11,393 bases of DNA from Phoronis ovalis. Lineage: Eukaryota > Phoronida > Phoronidae. The DNA lies in assembly GCA_028565635.1 (NCBI GenBank), contig JAOXYB010053613.1:1-11393 (forward strand), written 5' to 3'. The notes beneath the pieces were generated by a model. The model saw nothing but the letters and a program-made list of their open reading frames with translations, did not search any database and was not told the DNA's origin. Shown piece after piece: positions 1 to 8,328 of the stretch; position 1 is the stretch's first letter, and each line of letters starts with the position of its first letter. A program made the position numbers and the translations under genes.

Positions 1-191
1 GTGGTACATGAAAAACATAACTGAACAGTTTGAATGCCATTTCCTGGGGCTGCACATATGAATTAGTTTAAGTTGGTAATAATGGCACTATTTAATGCAA
101 GACCGAATCACTTTTTGCTGTTTTGATTACTTTTTAAGCTTTATAATAACATAAATTAATTAATATTTAAAAAGTCTCTTATAATAATATA

Positions 192-209
192 CAGGGTGAC
201 ACAAAATAA
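192..209 (+). repeat. Left terminal inverted repeat of the MITE
   Basis: The 18 bases here match the reverse complement of 774–791 without mismatch. The preceding TA extends the match to 20 bases. Confidence 0.9.
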
Positions 210-773
210 AGACGGAATTCTTTTGGAGTACTATAGTCACTTCTTCAGTTCTATTTCAGCAGCAAAGCAACTTAATATACTTTTCCCAAATAAGCTCAAT
301 AATTATGTATTCAAAAACAAAGACTGCTTTGATTTATATTTTATTTCTTAATAATATGTCTAGTTGCCAACATAGATGTGGAACCATATTTTAGTACACA
401 ATTCTCCTATTATAAGAGATCAAAATAAGGCCTGGCTCAGTTAAAAATGTATAACAATGTTATGTTTGCTAAAGAGAGAAAGTTTGGTGTTGAAATAAAT
501 CTTAGACTGTTGTTTTTTGTAATGTAAAAAAGTTGTGTTTCAATATTAATAAATTTTATAATAGGCGAACAGGTCTAAAAACGTCCCAAATGTGCAAGTT
601 TTTGTTAATTTGATTTTCGCTTGCAGTACTGTTTTTACTAGTTTTCGAACAACACTTGTTCTAACTGAAAAATGTTTTATAGAACCGCAATTAAATATAA
701 ATTAATAAAGAATTAGAGTAACACTTGACAAATCAAAATTTCGTAAAAATTGTGTGTCATTTTGGTGTTCTTC

Positions 774-791
774 TTATTTTGTGTCACCCTG
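774..791 (-). repeat. Right terminal inverted repeat of the MITE
   Basis: This is the exact reverse complement of 192–209 and is followed by TA at 792–793. Confidence 0.9.
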
Positions 792-793
792 TA

Positions 794-1181
794 ACTGTAC
801 TAACTGATATTTTGATAATTTGCATTCAACATATTATGAAGCGATTAAAAAGAGCAAACCGATTCCAGTCATTGTTTTTTTGGTAGTTATGTGTTAAATT
901 AGCACTTTGGTTCTTATAGATAGAATTATTCAACTGTTTAGTATCTATAGCTACACATGCCCTATCCCAGCCAGTCACTGGGCTAGCATTCTTTTGTTTG
1001 TGCACATCCCAGAAGGTTCAGAATTTCATTGTTATATTTTAAATTAAGGTTTTACAAATTTTATATACCTTCTGTGTCCAACGAACATAAAAAGTAGTGA
1101 ATAGGGAAAATCACATCAACTCATTTTACTTGTATCCCATATGCATTAAGAAGGTTTTTTGTCATTTATTATAATATACAG
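794..1181. other. Unrecognised AT-rich DNA
   Basis: No convincing coding or RNA gene. A short hairpin CCCAG/CTGGG occurs near 967–983, in a locally GC-richer patch that may be a repeat fragment. Confidence 0.4.
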
Positions 1182-1202
1182 TTGATAAAAAGAATGCTAA
1201 CG
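1182..1202 (+). CDS. Candidate 21-nt microexon (unproven)
   Basis: An AT-rich tract ending in ACAG (1178–1181) precedes 21 bases that end at a GTACGT donor (1203–1208). Read in phase 1 the segment encodes about DKKNAN and leaves a final G. Joined to the exon at 2583 (GA AGT...), it gives GGA (Gly) and keeps the frame of the downstream gene open. Its length divides by three and its phase matches the confirmed exons at 3168 and 4240. The acceptor lacks a strong pyrimidine tract and 21 nt is very short, so chance is a real alternative. Confidence 0.3.
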
Positions 1203-1285
1203 GTACGTGACTTATGCTGAGTGACTTGTAATTACTGTCAAATTATTCACATGTTTGCAATCATATTTTTCATTGCACCCTCCAG

Positions 1286-1318
1286 GGAAGGACTTGAAAT
1301 CCAGCCTATCCCATAAGT
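1286..1318 (+). CDS. Candidate 33-nt microexon (unproven)
   Basis: A pyrimidine-rich acceptor (TTTTTCATTGCACCCTCCAG, ending at 1285) and a consensus GTAAGT donor (1319–1324) flank 33 bases. Only phase 1 is open through it, encoding about KDLKSSLSHK and leaving a final T; the other two phases contain stops. That T joined to the exon at 2583 would make TGA. Inclusion therefore fits only if that exon is skipped, or if this is a poison exon. The splice sites are good but the junction does not fit, so it could equally be a decoy or part of an old repeat. Confidence 0.25.
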
Positions 1319-2582
1319 GTAAGTGACATAATGTTGTGAGTAAGCTATGTACACCTCACTTTAAAGAGAGTCTCCTCCTGCATAAAGCTGTATGACACAG
1401 TAACTAGGCTAACAGCAAACTTAATTATTAACATTTCATTGCTAAGAATATGTCATTAAAAGAATCATTCTATACTTATAATGCCAAGGTGGTTGACTCT
1501 CTTTTTAATCCATTTCATTAATATTGCCAGTTTATTTTTATGTGCCATCATGTATATGATTTGGTCAAGCTGTTTTGTATACTTATGGCATCAGTTTTTT
1601 TCATTGAACAACTGGTTATATTGAAATGAACATTTCCAGCACTTTCACAGCACATTGAATTGACTGTTTGATTTCAACTGTATTTTCTATCAGGTTGTTT
1701 TCCATTATAATGCCTATTTCTTTCCTGCTCTTTCTGAAGTGGCAGTGGCTGATATTTTTACTCTCACTGTGCATTTTCTCAAAAACGTTTGTTAATATTT
1801 AATATCAGTGTGCATGCCAATTTTTAATCCCATCAGAAATTTTATTTGCATAGAAATGTATGTGTTCGTCAGTTCATTGATTGTCTACTTTCCTAAATTG
1901 ACGAATCATATGATTGCATTTTGATAGATTTACTTTCTGATGGAGATAAATGCTGGTGCACAAAAATGAGCTAAAATTAAATGTTTTTTTTTTGTAAACC
2001 TGAACATATTGCTCGCTGCTAAAATTGTGCACTGAAATAACATGTTAAGTTAACACTGGGTTTGCATGCAGTTATTTATTTCATTTGAATAAAAAAAAAA
2101 TGTCATACATAATAATAAATTGTCTTCATCAATCAATTTCTTGACTGTGTCCCTTAAATAAGGAAATGACTTTTTGAACCAAAGCAACTAAAAAAAATGT
2201 CCATGAAATTTCACCCCCCATAAAACTGCAGTAACTGTGGAATAGAATATTAAATTTTACATTAACAAACTTCTGATGCCTTCATATTGATTTATCAGTG
2301 CAAATTAACACTAGTGGATTGAATAAACTTATTCTCAGCAGGCACGTTATTATCAAATATTAAGTTGCCATCTTAGTGAAAAACATGTTACTTTGTGTGT
2401 AAGCACATTTAGCTATTCCATAGTTGTTTTACTTTTTAATTATATTTGATAAAATATCCTTTGCTGGTCGTCATTCATTATTGTTTTATGGGTTATATTT
2501 TTCCTTTCATTTCTGCCTGTGATTATTCTTTCTGTTCTTACTTAATATCTGCCTTCTCCTCTTTAATTCTCTATTCTGCCAG
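1319..2582 (+). other. Probable intron, nothing recognised
   Basis: AT-rich DNA with homopolymer T and A runs (about 1984, 2090) and many stops in all frames. It ends in the strong pyrimidine tract before the exon at 2583. Confidence 0.5.
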
Positions 2583-2657
2583 GAAGTAACACATCGGGTG
2601 AGCCTCCAGGAAAACGACTTAGTAGTGAAGAAAAGAAAGCACTTGAAAAAAGGAATC
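2583..2657 (+). CDS. Exon, 75 nt, phase 1–1
   Basis: The acceptor follows a long pyrimidine-rich tract (about 2551–2582, ending CTGCCAG). The donor is GTAATT at 2658. In phase 1 it encodes SNTSGEPPGKRLSSEEKK followed by ALEKRN. The other frames also look open for some distance, but only this one joins every downstream exon without a stop. The exon is hydrophilic and strongly charged, predicted disordered or weakly helical. It contains KRL, which could act as an RxL-type cyclin docking site (inference). An internal GGGTGAGCC near 2597 is a possible weak alternative donor. Confidence 0.7.
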
Positions 2658-5600
2658 GTAATTAGAATTTCATTTGTTTAGTTGCCATTTATATTTTGAA
2701 AAAAATGTTTCTATGTTGACAGAGATTAAATTTTGATGTCAAACTACGAATGTAGATACCATGCAGTACTATATCATGGCTGCGACTTTCTCTTTCTGTG
2801 ACTCTCTGCTTTTAAATTCCTTACAGTATATTCATACAAAGTTACTTGAAGTTACTTACATATAAAGTTTATCACTTTATGTTCCTGGTTTTGTTTTCAA
2901 CAGGGTTTTGTAATATTATTGTTTTCTGAAATTTGTCTTGAATGAAATTTAGCATACATTTTTAATATCTGGCCAAAGTGAAACTTTTGATTCTTCTAAA
3001 TCTTGCTATAAATGTCCAAAACTATTTACAAAAAAAATGAGTTCCTTTACTTTATAGATTGTTTTTGCATAATATTAATGATATAACGATAGTTTTAGTT
3101 GCTCTAACCATTAAGCTTTTGTTACATTTAGCTAAATTTTAGAGTTTTGTTTTGTTGCATGTTACAGCGAGTGCTCGCTCGGGAGAAAGGAGTAAGTTAC
3201 TTTACACGCAGCCTTTGCATGAAACACTCACTAATGTTTTCTGTAAAACACAACGATGGATCTGGGGAAAATATTGGGATACTACATTCCATAATTAACT
3301 AATTCCTATTTTAATATAAAAGATACTCTAGTTATGTAATATTTTTTTCAAAGCCCATCTGTTAAATATGTTTTCTAATCTAAAACAAATAAATTAAAAC
3401 ATAAATAATTAATTTTAGCTATATTTCGTGCTTCTTTTTTTTATGGTATGCTTTTCAACTGAAAAATGTCTTTAATTTCCATTATTTTCAATTAAGTCTC
3501 ATACATTCTTTGTATGTCTGATTATTTGGAATTTGTTGGCTATTTTGTTGATTTTATTCTTCAGCCTTTGTTCATATTCTAAGACGGTATTTTTAAAAGA
3601 TAACTATACATTTGAAGGAAGTAATTGCCTTACATGTAGTTCGTTTCGCAGATAAACTTTTCCATGATGCTCACAAAAAACCTAGACTTTTCCAGGATAT
3701 GTTTCAATTTCCGAATATTTCACCCTGATCCACTGTGTTGCCAACTAACCAAATAATAATAAAATGAGGTGGTGGTTGAATGTGGTAATAATGCAGCCTA
3801 ATGTATCCCTTAAATTTCTGTTAATTAAATGTTGTCTTACAAATTTCCCTTTCTTAGCTACGCATTTAAATACTTGGCATCGAATTGGTACAACTTATAA
3901 TAATAGAATTGAAGTGTTTTCAATATTATTTTTTACTGAAATGGGTTAGATTGAATAGCAAGTCAATCATAAGAACAGAGTCAGGCCATGTATTCATATT
4001 TTGAAACTATGTGCATCGCTGAAAAAGAAAACTATTTTGGAATATATCTTACAATTTGTTTTTCTTTGTAAAAATTCTATCGAATGGCAATCAACCACTG
4101 ATTCAAAACCTAGAATATTTTGTAATTGCAATCAAACCCATTTGAAACATATTATGCTTTTTGCAGCTGCACATGTTTACCCTTTTGTATTTAACCATTT
4201 TCACTGCACTATTTTCTTATTTCATCTGTTCATCCTCAGATCCTGGCAGAGGTCCTAATATTAAAGATGGTAAGATTGCTTCTGCACCATTTTTCTTTTT
4301 CAAATTTTCATATGACTGGAAAGATGCTTAGGCAATCAAATTTCTTTGCTTTGGAGATATGACCAATATATTTGAAGAGTTAATAACTCCAGAGTCAGTA
4401 ACTCATTAAAAACAGTAATATATATGCACAATCAAGTAAATCTTTCAAAAAATTCTTTTTTGATTATTATAATCATTTAATTGTAATGTTTTGAAAATAT
4501 TGCCTAAGCATTGTAAACATTGTCAAGTTACATGGAATTTTACCATTGTCCGTATGATAAAATTCATGGCATTCCAGATAATGTAATATGGTTACATTCA
4601 CATTATTTTATTAAAATACAAAACTTTTGAATTATTGGTAAGAGATACAAGTCATTTTTAAAGTGATTGAGTTTTTTCCTAGTGTGTGTTGTTTAAATTT
4701 GATGTAACCACATGGTTATCTAGAATGTCTATCACTATATATATTGTAATAAAGACTACGAATTGAATATTAATTAATCCCAGAATGTCTTGTTATAATC
4801 CTACAACTATAAATGTCAGACCATTTATAGATATCGTAGACACCTTCCATTGAACTAGTAGTTTAACAGTAGTTGTGTCTTACATCCTGTAAAGTAGTAT
4901 AATTGTCTGTCTTTGTAACTGCATGAGGACTTTTCCGTCTGCAATTCACAAAAAAAGCCCAGGCATGTGTTATATAAAATTGTGGGGCATGAATATACAA
5001 TATTTTCAATGAATTGCTTTTTGTGATGTTTAGCAGCGAAGAGTGGAGGTAAAAAAGGATCTGATGCCAAGAAATCTGGAGCAAAAGACCCTAAAGTACA
5101 AGTCAAAACAACACCGGCAAAAGATGTGAGTGAACTGTAAAGCTACTGGTCACTAAGTAAATGCCTGAGATAGTTTTATTTAGTAATATTTTGATTGCTG
5201 CCTATAGAATCCTACCTAATTATTGTAAAACTGTCCTGAAATCCTCCATAAGACTTCCAGGATAACTTTTTCTATAATTTTGCAATCTTACTTAAATATG
5301 ATAATTGAATAATAATTCGAATTTATTAAGGTTCATTTCAAAATATTATTTAAGGAAATTTGATTGGAGTAACTTGCTTACCTTGGTCTATTGAAGTGTA
5401 CGATATCTGTTTACTACACCATATTAATTATCTTTATAACCTCTACTTTTTTACGCAGGCTGGATCCAAGGGAAGTGCCAAGGATAAACAACCAAAAAAG
5501 CCACCGAGTCGAGCTATAGTTTCTCCTGTTATTAAAGAAACACCTTCATTAGAACGACAAGGCTTGTCACCTAGTAGTCTAGTAGGATCTCCAATCGCTG

Positions 5601-6147
5601 AAGTGGACCCAGTGTTAGAGAAAAAATATAAAGATAAATTATACGTTCAGGTAAAATATTTAACATTATTATTTCTGATTGCTGCTTAGTAAAAATGTTG
5701 TAATCTAATAAAATGAGCAGCACCACATACCAGATATTTAAAATCATCTTTCTGGACATTTCTAAGTGACAAGCATATTATAAACAATCCACTACCAATC
5801 CAGTCTTTTCTGCAGTGCGTTATTTTTTATTTGCCTTTTTTCTTTTTGACAACTGCTGCATGTACAGCAACATACTTTCATTGGATTGTCAAAGTTTGTC
5901 CATGTTTTACAAGTATTATTGTACGTCATTTTATTCCGTCTAAAGTTCTACTTCTATTCACCATTCATATATTGTTTTCTGCAGTATTGGTGATTTTATT
6001 AACATATTTCAGACGTTTGTTTTTTGTTTGTTTCAGACCTATAATGCCTTAGCAGAAATGTTTGATAGAATGACAATGATATTTGAAGACATAAAAAGTT
6101 CAGAAGATACAAGAAATCTGGAGAAATTGAAAACTGGGCAGATATAA
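2583..6147 (+). CDS. 3' part of a multi-exon gene; Lys-rich protein with CDT1-like tail (tentative)
   Basis: Six exons (2583–2657, 3168–3191, 4240–4269, 5034–5125, 5459–5650, 6037–6147) join across five GT–AG introns into one uninterrupted frame of 173 residues plus TAA. In order, it has a charged segment with KRLSSEEKKALEKRN, a Gly/Lys/Ser-rich basic linker, a Pro/Ser stretch with several SP and TP sites, then a helical tail containing TYNALAEMFDRM. No start codon is visible and the first Met falls in the last exon, so the 5' part must lie upstream, probably outside the window. I do not recognise the protein firmly. The tail resembles the first helix of the CDT1 geminin-binding domain as I recall it (Y..LAEMF..M..I). 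A KRL cyclin-docking-like motif and SP/TP sites would suit CDT1. The tail stops within that domain, so this would be a truncated or decayed relative. Confidence 0.75.
2658..3167 (+). other. Intron between the 75-nt and 24-nt exons
   Basis: GT at 2658 and AG at 3166–3167. AT-rich; no other structure seen. Confidence 0.6.
3168..3191 (+). CDS. 24-nt microexon, phase 1–1
   Basis: A tract ending GTTGCATGTTACAG (to 3167) and a perfect GTAAGT donor (3192–3197) flank 24 bases. In the gene's frame the junction codon is CCG, and the segment encodes PSARSGER with the first base of the next codon. Its length divides by three, so it can be included or skipped without changing the frame. Skipping joins C to AT at 4240 (CAT, His), which stays open. 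It is locally GC-richer than the intron around it, which supports an exon. Such microexons are often alternatively spliced; that is inference here. Confidence 0.65.
3192..4239 (+). other. Intron between the two microexons
   Basis: GTAAGT to CCTCAG, 1048 bases. Short open frames at 3764–3949 and 4001–4258 have intron-like composition, and the second merely overlaps the microexon. I see nothing functional. Confidence 0.6.
4240..4269 (+). CDS. 30-nt microexon, phase 1–1
   Basis: A pyrimidine-rich acceptor (TTTCATCTGTTCATCCTCAG, ending 4239) and a GTAAGA donor (4270–4275) flank 30 bases. In frame it encodes NPGRGPNIKD and leaves G, which completes GCA (Ala) or GCG (Ala) at the next exon. The length divides by three and the phase is the same on both sides, like the 24-nt exon, so it is also skippable. 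Confidence 0.65.
4270..5033 (+). other. Intron before the Lys-rich exon
   Basis: GTAAGA to the tandem TAGCAG acceptor. AT-rich. Short minus-strand open frames at its end overlap the exon and look like chance. Confidence 0.6.
5034..5125 (+). CDS. Exon encoding the Lys/Gly/Ser-rich linker
   Basis: It enters in phase 1 and leaves in phase 0. It encodes AKSGGKKGSDAKKSGAKDP and then KVQVKTTPAKD. The composition is almost entirely Lys, Gly, Ser, Ala and Thr, typical of a disordered basic linker or a nuclear localisation region. The donor is GTGAGT at 5126. The acceptor is a tandem TAGCAG (5031–5036), so the exon may begin at 5034 or at 5037. Both choices keep the frame and differ by one Ala. Confidence 0.8.
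5126..5458 (+). other. Intron, 333 nt
   Basis: GTGAGT to ACGCAG, joining phase-0 exons. Nothing else seen. Confidence 0.7.
5459..5650 (+). CDS. Exon, 192 nt, SP/TP-rich region
   Basis: The acceptor TTTTTTACGCAG ends at 5458 and the donor GTAAAA starts at 5651, phase 0 on both sides. It encodes 64 residues: a Lys-rich start with KDKQPKKPPSRA, then VSPVIKETPSLE, LSPSS and GSPIAEVDP, then a charged helical end VLEKKYKDKLYVQ. The four S/T-P sites could be CDK or MAP-kinase targets (inference from sequence alone). The open frame also runs back into intron 5' of the acceptor, but that stretch is hydrophobic and unlike the protein. Intron retention would add about 12 residues and stop at 5688. Confidence 0.85.
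5651..6036 (+). other. Intron, 386 nt
   Basis: GTAAAA to TTTCAG, phase 0. T-rich; the open frame at 5831–6052 is hydrophobic and crosses the acceptor, typical of a T-rich intron end. Confidence 0.7.
6037..6147 (+). CDS. Last coding exon, CDT1-like helix then stop
   Basis: The acceptor TTTTTTGTTTGTTTCAG ends at 6036. The exon opens in phase 0 and encodes TYNALAEMFDRMTMIFED followed by about 18 residues ending LEKLKTGQI and TAA (6145–6147). From memory of animal CDT1 proteins, this aligns without gaps over about 33 residues, with shared Y, LAEMF, M, I, T, K and G. A real CDT1 continues for well over 100 more residues, so the stop would truncate it. Just past the stop, in another frame, 6150–6200 encodes EHNCCRIKKVKND, which loosely recalls the next CDT1 segment (IKxV). 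That suggests a frameshift or deletion near 6140. Unrelated chance similarity remains possible. Confidence 0.6.
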   Translation, partial: TYNALAEMFDRMTMIFEDIKSSEDTRNLEKLKTGQI

Positions 6148-6600
6148 AAAGTGAACACAACTGCTGTAGAATTAAGAAAGTAAAAAATGACAAGATGGGA
6201 TGCAAATACGGATATCTGTAATAGTCAAACTGTTACTTAAAAGTGTGCGAGACAATTAAAACAATAGTAGGCATTTAGCTTGCTAAAACCGAATTAGACA
6301 TACACAACTTACAAGTACCAAGTGAATGCAGCTCGGTTTTTGACCGTGATATACTTCTAAGATAATGTGATAATTACAATTTCTTAAATTGCAAATATTT
6401 TTGGCCACAAAGTTTCATTGTTTATATTTTAAATAGGTAAACTAAGTACATTCATAACTTACATTACAATTCTTTATTGACTTTTTCCATCAAAAAAACA
6501 TTAATTGATAATTACTGTTTTTAGTTAAAGACAAATATTTATTGGATGAAAGTCTTCAATTGTTTTGTTTATTCATTTTCACAACAATAAAGTTTTTTTA
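6148..6600 (+). other. Probable 3' UTR of the upstream gene
   Basis: AT-rich sequence between the TAA at 6147 and the poly(A) signal at 6586. The first 80 bases stay partly open in another frame and may be former coding sequence. I see nothing else structured. Confidence 0.5.
6586..6591 (+). terminator. Poly(A) signal AATAAA
   Basis: A canonical AATAAA, followed within a few bases by a T-rich tract (GTTTTTTTATTCTATTATT) that fits a downstream element. It lies about 440 bases after the stop codon of the Lys-rich gene. Confidence 0.6.
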
Positions 6601-7072
6601 TTCTATTATTCAAATATTTTTCATCATTTACAGCATGCATTTAGCACTTTTCAGTGGACTGGCATAGTTGCATAAGAAATCACAATAGCACGATCACTCC
6701 TTGCCACTTAATTTAGCAACTGTGCATTCATTTCAACATGTGCCAACTGATACTGAGTTGTTTGATATCATATCGCTGATTTTAATATAAGCTATACTTG
6801 TAGCGCTAGTGTTTTTTAAAGTAAAGAACAGGCTTGCCAGTTAACATAGACAATGTATTCTCCGGAGATTGAAGTATTCTGCGTTTTATTTATAGTTGTG
6901 CAGGAAAAAAGATGTACATAACTGTTGATAAAACTAAGTAATTTATCCATTTGTTTGGATTTTATCTAGTGACTTGTGTTTTTCAATTTACCTCATGGTA
7001 CATTAACGCAAATAATATTAATAATTATTTACATTTTACTGACTAAATATATGAGGAGTTAACTTTTTTATA

Positions 7073-7090
7073 TTTTTTGTGAAATGCTCT
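7073..7090 (+). repeat. 18-nt direct repeat, copy 1
   Basis: TTTTTTGTGAAATGCTCT is repeated exactly at 10327–10344. The 50 or so bases after it are loosely similar in both copies (each has TTAGCAATA), which suggests an old diverged dispersed repeat. Confidence 0.45.
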
Positions 7091-7314
7091 TGATCATAAA
7101 CAACGTGCATTTATTGGTGTGATTAGCAATATTATCAACTATTCAATTATTGATATAAGAAGAATCTATTAACATTTTTAGTACCCATCTTGTTTTAAAA
7201 TACTCGACTCGATTTAACAGTAATCATAGGACCCTAGCATTCAAAAAGAAGTACTTATTCATTAATAAAAGGTCAGTTACATTTTTCAAATTAATTTTAT
7301 GTAAAAAATAGACA

Positions 7315-7425
7315 TTTGCCGAAGTTTTCCGAAAACTAGCCCCTTTCTGCAAGAACACCACTGGGCGAACTTTCGGTGCCACTTGTTAATTATATTATCA
7401 CAAGTGGAGAGTATTTCCGAAATGC
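7315..7425. other. GC-elevated island with interrupted inverted repeat
   Basis: About 70 bases (7315–7385) are near 50% GC within a roughly 30% GC region. An inverted repeat spans the end: TTTCGG (7371–7376) plus CCACTTGT (7379–7386) pair with ACAAGTGG (7400–7407) plus CCGAAA (7417–7422), leaving an AT-rich 13-base loop and an unequal bulge. The minus strand is open over 7286–7573 (95 codons), but I recognise no family in it. It may be a fragment of a dispersed repeat. Confidence 0.4.
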
Positions 7426-7758
7426 GTTTATTTTTGCATTGCTTTAATTTGAAAGACATATTAGTCGTGTTTTTGTCTAAATTACAGTTAGAATAGTACT
7501 GCAAAGGTTTTTTAAAATGTATATCGATATACAAGTTACAATTTGAATGGTACCTAGCTCCAAGTCTATACACTGTGACTTCTTTTACCTGTAATCACAC
7601 CTCCACAACGCTTTAAATATGATAGCATGTAGAGGATGGGACTTTGTTTAGAGGACTGAACTACTAACTTAAATTGTCGTCATCTACGATTGTAATGGCC
7701 ACTGCAGTGCAATCATTTTATTTTGGCTCGGTTTTCATATTATTTTTAAAATAGATAA

Positions 7759-7971
7759 TACATTTTAAACCAGATATACAAATTAAATGTCCTGCTTTAC
7801 AGAATTCTGAAAGATGAGGCGATCTTTTGGTGCCAAAAGGCACAGATTAAAAAGTTATTTTCCGATTTCGACAGTGCAGCCCTCAAATCCCTCTTGCGGC
7901 TAATAAATATGACACAACAATGCTATTTATTTAAATTTATAGTTTATGTTGCATTGTTGCATTTATTTTAG
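7759..7971 (+). other. 70-codon open stretch, exon-like, unrecognised
   Basis: The frame is open from 7759 to the TAG at 7969–7971, with no ATG near its start. The middle (about 7801–7905) is GC-richer than its surroundings and follows TTTACAG, an acceptor-like end. It encodes YRILKDEAIFWCQKAQ and then IKKLFSDFDSAALKSLL, an amphipathic helical pattern. There is no clear donor and no known family. Two competing hairpins lie inside: CTTTTGG/CCAAAAG (7824–7839) and GTGCC/GGCAC (7830–7843). It may be a decayed exon or a repeat fragment. Confidence 0.2.
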
Positions 7972-8328
7972 TATTCGAGGCCTCTGGCCCAAAGTACAAT
8001 TATATACAGTTATATACATTACAAATAGAAACAAAGAACTTACAATAATACTGTTTCAATTTCTTGTTCGGTTAATGTTTTTTGTTTGTGGCAAATATGA
8101 GCTTAGAAATGTAATATTTATAAAAAATTCGAAACATTTAGATTTCTTCCAAATTTATCAAACAAAGAACATTTGACATTATTTAGCATATAGGGACAAC
8201 TTTTTTGCCATAATCGTTTCATTATAACCAAATGTACGGATAAGTTCAGTCTAATCTCACCAAACAAAAAGTAACCATTTATTTAAAATGGGGCAGCCAA
8301 CCACAAATTATATAGTTACCACTAGCTG

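Larger units (their letters stand above)
190..793. mobile_element. Tc1/mariner-type MITE, 600 bp, TA target sites
   Basis: The element runs from 192 to 791, exactly 600 bp. Its ends are perfect 18-bp inverted repeats: CAGGGTGACACAAAATAA at 192–209, with the exact reverse complement at 774–791. Each end is bordered by TA (190–191 and 792–793), the target duplication made by Tc1/mariner transposases, and termini starting CAGGGTG are common in that superfamily. No transposase-length reading frame or DD(E/D) motif is visible inside, so it would depend on a transposase supplied elsewhere. The two ends diverge immediately inside the 18-bp repeats. The perfect termini suggest fairly recent insertion. 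Superfamily assignment is inference from the termini and the TA. Confidence 0.85.
6601..8328. other. Intergenic AT-rich DNA
   Basis: Apart from the repeat copy, the GC-elevated island and the open stretch listed separately, I see no gene. A promoter for the cathepsin-like remnant would lie at its right end, but no clear TATA box or initiator can be chosen in such AT-rich sequence. Confidence 0.45.

Noticed and set aside
3764-3949. 61-codon plus-strand open frame
   Set aside because: Lies inside an intron, has AT-driven composition, no homology and no splice context.
4001-4258. 85-codon plus-strand open frame starting with ATG
   Set aside because: Its frame differs from the gene's frame at the 4240 microexon and the rest is intronic in composition.
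4855-5106. Overlapping minus-strand open frames of 73 and 83 codons
   Set aside because: They lie antisense to the well-supported Lys-rich exon, end in intron sequence and resemble no family.
5360-5458. ATG-started extension of the SP/TP-rich exon
   Set aside because: It is 5' of a good splice acceptor, is hydrophobic unlike the protein, and the upstream exons join in frame at 5459 instead.
5831-6205. Plus and minus open frames around the last intron
   Set aside because: Hydrophobic translations of T-rich intron on one strand and antisense of the last exon on the other.
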